A stretch of 11,713 nucleotides of DNA from an uncultured Olsenella sp. (GTDB lineage Bacteria > Actinomycetota > Coriobacteriia > Coriobacteriales > Atopobiaceae): contig CAMXZR010000051.1 of the NCBI GenBank assembly GCA_947253595.1, positions 1-11,713 of the forward strand. Reading direction: 5' to 3'. Of the stretch, positions 7,041 to 11,713 are shown piece by piece. The notes below the pieces were generated by a model, which was given only the letters and a program-made list of their open reading frames with translations, did no database searches and was not told the origin of the DNA. A program made the translations under genes and the position numbers. Positions within the stretch are counted from its first letter, which is position 1. Every line of letters begins with the position of its first letter.

Positions 7041-7586
7041 CTAGTCAATGGAGACGTCGCCGGGGCGAGCGCCGGCGGCCTCCGCCTCCTGATAGGCCCT
7101 CATGGCAGCGACGCGCTGGCCGGCGCTCAGGTGGTCGATCATGGTCACGCCGTGGATGTGGTCTATCTCGTGCTGGAGGCAAACTGCCATGAGGTTGCCC
7201 TCCGCCTCGTACTGCATGAGGTCGCCGTCCAGGTTCAGCGCCTGCACCACCACGTGGCTGGGACGCCTAACCGGCACCGTGATGCCGGGAAACGACAGGC
7301 AGCCCTCGCCCGTCTCGCGCTCCCTGCCGTCCGCGACGACGATCCTGGGATTGATGAGCACGTAGGGGTTCCTGCCCTTGGGGCCCGAGTAGTCGACGTC
7401 GATGACGACCACCTGCACGAGCTCGCCGACCTGGGGGGCGGCGAGCCCGCAGCCGTCCGCGGCGTACATGTCGCGCAGCATGCGCTTGGCAAGTCTCTTG
7501 ATGCGGTCGTCGATGACCTCAATCGGCGCACACTCGGTCTTGAGCCGCTCGTCGGGGGCGCGGACGATGTCTTCCAGTGCACTCAT
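7041..7586 (-). CDS. def: Peptide deformylase
   Basis: Def removes the N-formyl group from nascent proteins and so works after Fmt, encoded next door. The 181-aa protein has all three active-site motifs: GCGLAAPQ (45-52), EGCLS (94-98, metal ligand C96) and QHEIDH (138-143, metal ligands H139 and H143, catalytic E140). The ATG at 7586 is preceded by GAGGAG with 7-nt spacing. EGCLS with an iron-type HExxH is typical of an active enzyme. The C-terminal tail is a helical, alanine-rich extension of about 20 residues. It is followed by fmt after 16 nt, and a candidate promoter lies upstream at 7640-7668. Confidence 0.97.
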   Translation of the reverse strand: MSALEDIVRAPDERLKTECAPIEVIDDRIKRLAKRMLRDMYAADGCGLAAPQVGELVQVVVIDVDYSGPKGRNPYVLINPRIVVADGRERETGEGCLSFPGITVPVRRPSHVVVQALNLDGDLMQYEAEGNLMAVCLQHEIDHIHGVTMIDHLSAGQRVAAMRAYQEAEAAGARPGDVSID

Positions 7587-7609
7587 TGCGAAGCTCCTCG
7601 ATATGTCCG

Positions 7610-7624
7610 GGCGCCTGGGGCGCC
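7610..7624. repeat. Inverted repeat in the def leader
   Basis: GGCGCC occurs twice, at 7610-7615 and 7619-7624, three bases apart. It gives a 6-bp hairpin 24-38 nt before the def start. It could be an operator or weak RNA hairpin. No T-run follows on the minus strand, so it is not a terminator for priA. Confidence 0.4.
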
Positions 7625-7639
7625 ACGCTTGTCCAAACT

Positions 7640-7668
7640 ATGTTACTACCCCAGCCGCAGCCCCCCAA
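7640..7668 (-). promoter_or_regulatory. Candidate promoter of def-fmt-rsmB
   Basis: Read on the minus strand, TTGGGG (7668-7663), a 17-nt spacer and TAACAT (7645-7640) could be a sigma-A type promoter. It would start transcription near 7633. The leader would contain the inverted repeat GGCGCC-TGG-GGCGCC (7610-7624) before the def ribosome site. The match is moderate; transcription could also run on from priA. Confidence 0.38.
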
Positions 7669-7693
7669 TCCGTGGCCGAGGAGGACGCGTGGC

Positions 7694-10003
7694 CTACATC
7701 AGGTCGTATGCATCCACGTCGATGGCAACGCTCACGCCGCGCGGGACGTCGGCCGCCCTCGCGCAGCCCTGCAGGAGCTCCCCTAAGTCCGAGCCCACGG
7801 GTGCCTTCACGAGCAGGTGGAGCCGGGTACGGTCCTTGACGCGCGCCTTGAGGCAGTCTGCGGGGCCCAGGACCTCCCAGCCTTCCCTTGCCTCGACCCT
7901 TCCACGAACGTCCTCCGCCAGGGAGGAGGACACCCTGGCCACGGCTCCCGCGTCCCTCCCCCAGACGACGACGTTGGCCAGCCGCGAGTAGGGTGGGTAG
8001 TTGCCCGCCTCGCGGTCCCTGAGCTCGGGATCGAGGAAGAGGGAGCGGTCGTGCTCGGCCACCGCGCGAATCGCGGGATGGCTCGCCCAATAGGTCTGGA
8101 CGATGACCTCGCCCGGGACCTCCCCCCTGCCGGCGCGGCCGCTCACCTGCTCGAGCAGGTCGTAGGTGCGCTCGGCGGCACGGAAGTCGGGAAGCTTGAG
8201 CGTGGTGTCGGCATTGATGACGCCGACCAGCGTGACCTCGGGAAAGTCCAGCCCCTTGGCGATCATCTGGGTGCCCACGAGCACGGCACACTCTGCCGCA
8301 TCGAACTCCTCGAGAAGCCGCTGGTGGTCCCCCTTGCCACGGGTGGTGTCCGCGTCCATACGGATCACCTCAGCCCGCCCGGCAAGGAGCTGGACGAGCT
8401 CGTCCTCCACGCGCTGGGTGCCCACCCCGAAGGCCGCGAGGTAGCGACTACCGCAGTTGGGGCAGGTCGTGGCGGGGTTGGGCCAGGCGGTGACGGGCCA
8501 GCTACGCCCGCAGCTGTGGCACATGAGGGAGTGCGTGCGCTCGTGGTAGGTGAGCGAGGTGGAGCAGTGCGGGCACTCGGGCACGCAGCCGCAGTCGCGG
8601 CACATGAGGAAGTTGGCGAAGCCCCTGCGGTTGAGGAGGAGGACGGCCTTCTCCCTCCGCTCGACCACGCCCTCGAGCGCGTCCCTCAGGGGAGCCGAGA
8701 AGATCGACCTGTTGCCGCTCTCGAACTGCTGCGTCATGTCAACCACGTGCACGCGGGGGAGGCGTGCCGCCCCGGGGCGCTCGGGCATCGACACGCGGGT
8801 CCACGACACGCCGCCGTGCGAGCCCCGGCGGCAGCGCAGGAGGCTCTCGAGCGAGGGGGTGGCCGACCCCAGGACGAGCGGGCAGCCGCGCAGGCGGGCG
8901 AGCTGGGCCGCGACCTCTCGGGCGTGGTAGCGGGGGGCGGACTCCTGCTTGTAGGACGCCTCATGCTCCTCGTCTATGATGACGAGCCCCAGGTCCGAGA
9001 CGGGTGCGAAGAGCGCCGAGCGAGCGCCCACCACGACGTGGACGCTGCCGCGCCGCACCAGGTCCCACTGGTCGAAGCGCTCGCCCGCCGAGAGCCGAGA
9101 GTGCAGGATCGCGACGTCGTCGCCGAAGCGGGAACGGAAGCGGCCCACGGTCTGGGCGGTGAGCGAGATCTCGGGCACGAGGACGATGGCTCCTCTCCCC
9201 CGCTCGACGCAGCGCTCGATCGCGGCGAGGTAGACCTCGGTCTTGCCCGAGCCCGTGACGCCGTCCACCAGGACCACGTCGCCAGCGGCGGCCTCCGTGG
9301 CGCACGCGATCGCGGCGAGGGCCTCCTGCTGGCCCTGGGTGAGCCGCTCCGGGCGTCTGGCGACGGCGCTCGAGAGCGTTGTGCCCGTCGTCCCGCGCAC
9401 CCTGCGCCTCTCCTCTATCTGGACGACGCCATGGCGGGCGAGGGCCTGGGCGGCAGCGACGCCCCCCGGCATCGTGGCCGAGAGCTCCGCCAGGCGCAGC
9501 GGACCGGAGGCGAGGGCCTCCATGACCTGGCGCTGGCGCGACGCGTTGGCGCGGGGACGCCACTCCGCCGCCTTGGGGGCGAGGGACGCCCAGCGCTCGT
9601 CGACGGGGCCACTCTTCTCGCAGACGAGCTCCCAGGGATCGTCTGCGCTGCCGCGCCGGACGCGGACCGTCTGGCCGGGTGCCAGGAGGGGGCGGACGGC
9701 CTCGCAGAGGGGACAACCGTACTCGCGGGCCATCCAGATGGCTAGGCGGGCCGAGACCTCGTCGAAGGCAGAGTCAGCCAGCACGCGCGCGACGCCCAGG
9801 AGCTTGTGTGCCGCGACGCCCTCGGGGGGATCCGGGGAGACGGACATGACGTAACCCACCACGTCGCGATGGGAGAAGGGCACGAGGACCGTGGCGCCCA
9901 CGACGCAGGAGTGCTCGAGCTCTGGGGGGACGACGTAGCTGAAGCAGCCGTCGATCGCGCGCGTGGGAATGTCCAGCGCGACCGAGGCGTATGCGTACGT
10001 CAT
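7694..10003 (-). CDS. priA: Primosomal protein N' (replication restart helicase PriA)
   Basis: PriA recognises stalled replication forks, unwinds the lagging strand and loads the replisome. The 769-aa protein has the N-terminal DNA-binding domain (1 to about 110, with FSYVVPPELEHSCVVGATVLVPF-like strands). It has Walker A GVTGSGKT (248-255) and the DEEH box at 344-347. Eight zinc cysteines sit in four pairs (C468/C471, C477/C480, C495/C498, C514/C517). The late helicase motifs are GTQMIAKGLDFP (577-588) and QVSGRAGRG (619-627). All ATPase motifs are intact. The ATG at 10003 has GGGGGAGG 5 nt upstream; the frame extends 56 residues further but that part is compositionally noncoding. The priA-def-fmt-rsmB order is conserved with Firmicutes. 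A candidate -10 lies at 10077-10072. Confidence 0.97.
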   Translation of the reverse strand: MTYAYASVALDIPTRAIDGCFSYVVPPELEHSCVVGATVLVPFSHRDVVGYVMSVSPDPPEGVAAHKLLGVARVLADSAFDEVSARLAIWMAREYGCPLCEAVRPLLAPGQTVRVRRGSADDPWELVCEKSGPVDERWASLAPKAAEWRPRANASRQRQVMEALASGPLRLAELSATMPGGVAAAQALARHGVVQIEERRRVRGTTGTTLSSAVARRPERLTQGQQEALAAIACATEAAAGDVVLVDGVTGSGKTEVYLAAIERCVERGRGAIVLVPEISLTAQTVGRFRSRFGDDVAILHSRLSAGERFDQWDLVRRGSVHVVVGARSALFAPVSDLGLVIIDEEHEASYKQESAPRYHAREVAAQLARLRGCPLVLGSATPSLESLLRCRRGSHGGVSWTRVSMPERPGAARLPRVHVVDMTQQFESGNRSIFSAPLRDALEGVVERREKAVLLLNRRGFANFLMCRDCGCVPECPHCSTSLTYHERTHSLMCHSCGRSWPVTAWPNPATTCPNCGSRYLAAFGVGTQRVEDELVQLLAGRAEVIRMDADTTRGKGDHQRLLEEFDAAECAVLVGTQMIAKGLDFPEVTLVGVINADTTLKLPDFRAAERTYDLLEQVSGRAGRGEVPGEVIVQTYWASHPAIRAVAEHDRSLFLDPELRDREAGNYPPYSRLANVVVWGRDAGAVARVSSSLAEDVRGRVEAREGWEVLGPADCLKARVKDRTRLHLLVKAPVGSDLGELLQGCARAADVPRGVSVAIDVDAYDLM

Positions 10004-10071
10004 GAGCCCCTCCCCCTTTCGTGGACGACGGCACCCGGAACCCGCCGGACAAGAGTTGCCTGCGGAAGTCG

Positions 10072-10077
10072 ATTGTA
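10072..10077 (-). promoter_or_regulatory. Candidate -10 box of priA
   Basis: On the minus strand TACAAT (10077-10072) is one mismatch from the consensus and lies about 70 nt before the priA start. No good -35 stands at 16-18 nt; the best spaced hexamer is CCTCTT. Transcription from here would exclude the upstream repeats from the mRNA and make them DNA-level elements. Confidence 0.4.
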
Positions 10078-10086
10078 GCCGCAGCG

Positions 10087-10146
10087 GGGACGGCAAGAGG
10101 GACGGCAGGCGGGGCGGGCTTGCCAGTGGGCCGGCGGGCTTGCCAG
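10087..10146. repeat. Short tandem repeats upstream of priA
   Basis: GGGACGGCA occurs at 10087-10095 and 10099-10107. A 14-base unit GGCGGGCTTGCCAG occurs at 10113-10126 and 10133-10146, exactly 20 bases apart. GGCAAG at 10092-10097 is complementary to both CTTGCC cores. The placement just upstream of the putative priA -10 would suit a DNA-binding site array, but repeat slippage is equally possible. Confidence 0.55.
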
Positions 10147-10170
10147 CGAAGACAGGTTGGATGAAAACCA

Positions 10171-10260
10171 CATTCTGTGAGAAATGCTGTCGTTCTCATC
10201 CGGCAACAGGGCAAACGCCAAAATCGACAGCATACTGCGCGAAATGCTGTCTTCGCGCGG
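10171..10260. repeat. Paired 21-bp repeats with covarying hairpins
   Basis: Two copies of a 21-bp sequence lie at 10171-10191 and 10231-10251, exactly 60 nt apart, with 18 of 21 bases identical. The shared core is GAAATGCTGTC. Copy 1 folds with bases outside the repeat: 10178-10183 pairs with 10193-10198, loop ATGCTGTCG. Copy 2 folds as 10237-10243 with 10252-10258, loop ATGCTGTC. The stem differences are compensated (T-A to C-G, A-T to C-G, G-U to G-C), which suggests selected structure. GACAGCAT at 10226-10233 is complementary to both loops. I do not recognise the element. Confidence 0.65.
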
Positions 10261-10300
10261 GTGGCATCGACGCCGTCCGCAGACAGGTCGAGAGTCGGCA

Positions 10301-10340
10301 ACAAAGAGCAGGCCGGCGGCGAACCGAGCCGCTGGCCTGC
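10301..10340 (-). terminator. Terminator of tRNA-Ile
   Basis: On the minus strand a 13-position stem (10340-10328 with 10320-10308, one mismatch at 10333/10315) encloses a 7-nt loop. It is followed by TCTTTGTTG. It begins 10 nt after the tRNA 3' end. The long GC stem and T-rich tail fit a rho-independent terminator. Confidence 0.78.
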
Positions 10341-10349
10341 TGTTTCATG

Positions 10350-10425
10350 TGGTGGGCCCAGCAGGATTCGAACCTGCAACCCAGGGATTATGAGTCCCCT
10401 GCGCTAACCGTTGCGCCATGGGCCC
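10350..10425 (-). tRNA. tRNA with CAU anticodon, probably tRNA-Ile2 (lysidine)
   Basis: A complete 76-nt cloverleaf includes an encoded CCA (10352-10350). The acceptor stem is GGGCCCA/TGGGCCC and the T arm is GCAGG-TTCGAAT-CCTGC. The anticodon arm is GGGGA-CTCATAA-TCCCT, giving anticodon CAT. CAT can be Met, initiator or Ile2. The acceptor pairs C4-G69 and C5-G68, recognition features for TilS in E. coli, favour Ile2, which reads AUA after C34 becomes lysidine. It pairs normally at position 1-72, so it is not a typical initiator. An elongator tRNA-Met cannot be excluded from sequence alone. Confidence 0.9.
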
Positions 10426-10430
10426 CTATG

Positions 10431-10457
10431 AAAAAGGCGGCGACCGAGGCCGCCGCC
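10431..10457 (-). terminator. Terminator between tRNA-Val and tRNA-Ile
   Basis: On the minus strand GGCGGCGGC (10457-10449) pairs with GTCGCCGCC (10444-10436), including one G-U pair, closing a CTCG loop. TTTTT (10435-10431) follows directly. It sits 10 nt after the tRNA-Val CCA end and only 5 nt before the tRNA-Ile 5' end. It is a canonical intrinsic terminator for tRNA-Val. Confidence 0.88.
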
Positions 10458-10467
10458 ACGATTCGCG

Positions 10468-10542
10468 TGGTGGGCGATGCTGGATTCGAACCAGCGACCC
10501 CTTCCGTGTGAAGGAAGTGCTCTACCCCTGAGCCAATCGCCC
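10468..10542 (-). tRNA. tRNA-Val (anticodon CAC)
   Basis: A complete 75-nt cloverleaf includes an encoded CCA (10470-10468). The acceptor stem is GGGCGAT/ATCGCCC, and the T arm is GCTGG-TTCGAAT-CCAGC. The anticodon arm is CTTCC-TTCACAC-GGAAG, giving CAC, which reads GUG valine codons. The gene has its own promoter at 10557-10585 and a terminator right after it. Confidence 0.96.
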
Positions 10543-10556
10543 TTAGCGCGTAAAGC

Positions 10557-10585
10557 ATCTTATCAGAAGCCCCGTCGTCTGTCAG
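10557..10585 (-). promoter_or_regulatory. tRNA-Val promoter
   Basis: On the minus strand CTGACA (10585-10580), a 17-nt spacer and TAAGAT (10562-10557) match the sigma-A consensus well. TGA before the -10 makes it an extended -10. Transcription should start near 10550, about 8 nt before the mature tRNA 5' end. An inverted repeat GTCAG...CTGAC (10581-10601) overlaps the -35. Confidence 0.75.
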
Positions 10586-10763
10586 CAGAAAAATTGTCTG
10601 ACGTCTGCTCCTTTCCCTCCCACTCCGAACGGGCAAACGAAGGACGAGCGAGTGGCAGGCCCACGGCCGTGGTGGATGTCCCCACCGAATAGTTCTGGCC
10701 AGGAGCTATCCCATCCGCCCTTGGCACGACCCCCACACGTAGTCGCCAGGGGGCAGATCTGGA

Positions 10764-10881
10764 TTCTTCGATTGTGCGGAGTTTGACCCTGGAAGACGCA
10801 GGTGCATGGGCGAGTTCTTCGTTTGTGCAGGGGGATGGCACGGCCCATCGTCAGGTTGTGCAAACTATTTCCGCACAATCG
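10764..10881. repeat. Cluster of TTGTGC motifs with a perfect 12-bp inverted repeat
   Basis: CGATTGTGCGGA (10769-10780) and its exact reverse complement (10870-10881) are 89 nt apart. The similarity continues with GTTTG (10781-10785) against CAAAC (10861-10865) after a 4-base gap. A third, direct copy, TTCTTCGTTTGTGCAGG at 10815-10831, resembles 10764-10780. A fourth TTGTGC lies at 10856-10861 and forms a dyad with GCACAA at 10873-10878. The arrangement looks like operator or recombinase sites; no protein gene is attached. Confidence 0.55.
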
Positions 10882-10975
10882 TCAATCGCGTCAAAAATCA
10901 TCGCTTTTCTCCTGCTCGTTTCCCACACTATCGTCATTTCGGTATCGCATGCCTTGAAAGGCTCGCAGGTGCACT

Positions 10976-10991
10976 CCCCGCACCGGGGTTT
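10976..10991 (+). other. Short terminator-like hairpin
   Basis: CCCCG (10976-10980) pairs with CGGGG (10984-10988) around CAC, followed by TTT. The 5-bp stem and short T-run make a weak terminator at best. Confidence 0.25.
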
Positions 10992-11071
10992 CTGGCCAGG
11001 AGGCGGACGGGACTACGTCAGTGGCTGGCGGCCCTTCCTCAACGAGGGGGATGAGATAGGCGACCAGAGCA

Positions 11072-11095
11072 TCATGAAGATCGTCCTCTTCATGA
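11072..11095. repeat. Perfect 9-bp hairpin
   Basis: TCATGAAGA (11072-11080) and TCTTCATGA (11087-11095) are exact inverted repeats around TCGTCC. No T-run follows on either strand. It sits in the gene-poor stretch with no assigned neighbour. Confidence 0.45.
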
Positions 11096-11136
11096 GCATT
11101 CCTCTTCACGGTCATCGTAAGGCGAGTGGGGTGGAG

Positions 11137-11154
11137 GCACCGCCGTCGCGGTGC
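11137..11154. repeat. Perfect 7-bp GC hairpin
   Basis: GCACCGC (11137-11143) pairs exactly with GCGGTGC (11148-11154) around CGTC. It is not followed by T residues. Function is unknown. Confidence 0.4.
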
Positions 11155-11400
11155 GCCAGCTTGTGGACAAGGCGGCACGGACGTACGGCGAGGCTGACCG
11201 AGGGGGCTGCGGGCAAGGAGCTCGGCACCCTCAGGTCGGCCATGCCCAAATGCCCAAATGTAGTTGTCCAATAGGAAATGGCCTGATGGGGCTGGCAGCG
11301 TAGGAATCAGGTCCAAATTATCCGCCACAATCCCTTCTGCTCAATTCCCGTCGACCAAGACACACCCAAGCCGCCCCCGAATGAGCCGTCCCTCGCCGCG

Positions 11401-11568
11401 CCTCAAGACCCCTCCCTGCCGACCGGCGAGGCCATCGAGCTCATCGAGAGGCACAAGGGGTTGCTGGACCTGGTCATCCTGACGGAGGATGCGTTCGCGC
11501 TCAAGAAGCACGACCTGCTGGGTCTCTGGGAGCCATTTCGCCGCCGCGCCTACGTTGGTCCGCAGGCG
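11401..11568 (+). pseudogene. Start-less coding remnant, unknown family
   Basis: The plus frame through 11401-11568 has coding character: strong G/C third positions and sensible residues, such as TGEAIELIERHKG followed by LLDLVILTEDAFALKKHDLL and GLWEPFRRRAYVGPQ. The frame is open from 11287, but no ATG, GTG or TTG occurs before TTG 11461, which has no clear ribosome site. It runs on without a stop until 11658, through the tRNA-Pro promoter. This fits a 3' gene fragment whose front part has been lost. I do not recognise the family. It could also be an intact small gene with a non-standard start. Confidence 0.35.
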
Positions 11569-11590
11569 AGAGGAGATTCGCGATTCTCGC

Positions 11591-11620
11591 TTGAACTGCT
11601 TCGCGGGATAGTGCTACTAT
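11591..11620 (+). promoter_or_regulatory. tRNA-Pro promoter
   Basis: TTGAAC (11591-11596), an 18-nt spacer and TACTAT (11615-11620) preceded by TGC form an extended -10 promoter. Transcription should start near 11627, about 32 nt before the tRNA 5' end. Confidence 0.7.
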
Positions 11621-11658
11621 GCACAAGCGCTGCGCGGGTCACCGCGTGGCAGACATAG

Positions 11659-11713
<55 letters not shown>

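Larger units (their letters stand above)
10004..10299. other. Noncoding region upstream of priA with repeats
   Basis: About 300 bases between priA and the tRNA-Ile terminator carry no convincing gene. From the priA side it holds the ribosome site, a likely -10, short tandem repeats (10087-10146) and the paired 60-nt-spaced hairpin repeats (10171-10260), each listed separately. Short ORFs here are GC artefacts without ribosome sites. Confidence 0.6.
10693..11002. repeat. 13-bp direct repeat flanking about 284 bp
   Basis: TTCTGGCCAGGAG occurs at 10693-10705 and 10990-11002 in the same orientation. The core CTGGCCAG is palindromic. The enclosed 284 bp include the inverted repeats at 10769-10881. 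It could be a target-site duplication or a pair of binding sites, but no terminal inverted repeats abut the copies. Confidence 0.4.
10586..11590. other. About 1 kb without a confident gene (possible decayed locus)
   Basis: Between the tRNA-Val promoter and the tRNA-Pro promoter no ORF has both a ribosome site and recognisable family sequence. The longest frames, 10774-11274 on plus and 11328-10891 on minus, overlap and show no motif. Seen here: a palindrome CCACGGCCGTGG near 10667, a TTGTGC motif cluster (10764-10881), perfect hairpins (11072-11095 and 11137-11154), an 8-base tandem repeat around 11241-11259 and a start-less coding remnant (11401-11568). The mix suggests degraded accessory DNA between tRNA genes. 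Confidence 0.5.

Noticed and set aside
6095..7192. 365-aa plus-strand frame opposite fmt
   Set aside because: Fmt and Def on the minus strand are certain, and this frame is their GC-driven shadow.
7817..9745. 642-aa plus-strand frame opposite priA
   Set aside because: It mirrors PriA codons on the other strand, has the same biased composition and no ribosome site or domain.
10171..10251. CRISPR array
   Set aside because: There are only two imperfect 21-bp copies with a 39-nt gap and no cas genes, and the repeat flanks covary as hairpin arms, which CRISPR spacers do not.
10177..10511. Small ORFs across the tRNA genes with residues like GFEPAT
   Set aside because: They are the usual spurious translations of tRNA T-arm sequence.
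11013..11093. 26-codon minus-strand ORF beginning MKRTIFMMLW with GAGGA upstream
   Set aside because: The ribosome site looks fair but the peptide has no further support, and its start lies inside a perfect hairpin.
10891..11328. 145-aa minus-strand frame in the gene-poor region
   Set aside because: No start with a good ribosome site, no recognisable motif, and an overlapping frame of similar length on the other strand; kept only as undetermined sequence.

Overview
The window is high-GC bacterial chromosome, most likely from the Coriobacteriia (Olsenella/Atopobium-like Actinomycetota). This is inferred from strong G/C third positions, a cysteine-bearing L28, an intact helicase-type PriA, and a gene order that matches the priA-def-fmt-rsmB ... 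thiN-rpmB-asp23-fakA block known from Bacillus. No species can be named from the sequence alone.

Layout. Positions 1-74 may hold the first codons of the next gene after fakA, possibly recG (weak). fakA (78-1751) and an Asp23/Gls24 gene (1794-2141) form a minus-strand operon. It diverges from rpmB (2496-2696), which has a clear promoter and a rho-independent terminator. A minus-strand gene at 2817-4160 encodes a HAD-family phosphatase fused to a thiamine diphosphokinase. A small FmdB-type zinc-ribbon gene (4310-4495, plus) diverges from it and converges on rsmB. rsmB, fmt and def (4626-7586, minus) are tightly packed, with 2-nt and 16-nt gaps. priA (7694-10003, minus) lies just upstream.

Positions 10004-10349 hold the priA leader, short tandem repeats, and a pair of 21-bp repeats exactly 60 nt apart. 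Both repeats form a hairpin with the same loop but compensated stem changes. Next come tRNA-Ile2 (CAU anticodon) and tRNA-Val (CAC), both minus, each followed by its own terminator. Positions 10543-11658 have no confident gene. They contain inverted repeats, a cluster of TTGTGC motifs, perfect hairpins and a start-less coding remnant. The window ends inside tRNA-Pro (GGG).

The protein genes are mostly translation and replication housekeeping. fmt formylates initiator tRNA and def removes the formyl group afterwards. rsmB methylates 16S rRNA, rpmB is a ribosomal protein, and priA restarts stalled replication forks. fakA is a fatty-acid kinase subunit, and the fusion protein acts in thiamine cofactor supply. 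I see no complete new defence or mobile system. The best candidates for something undescribed are the HAD-thiamine diphosphokinase fusion and the covarying hairpin pair upstream of priA.
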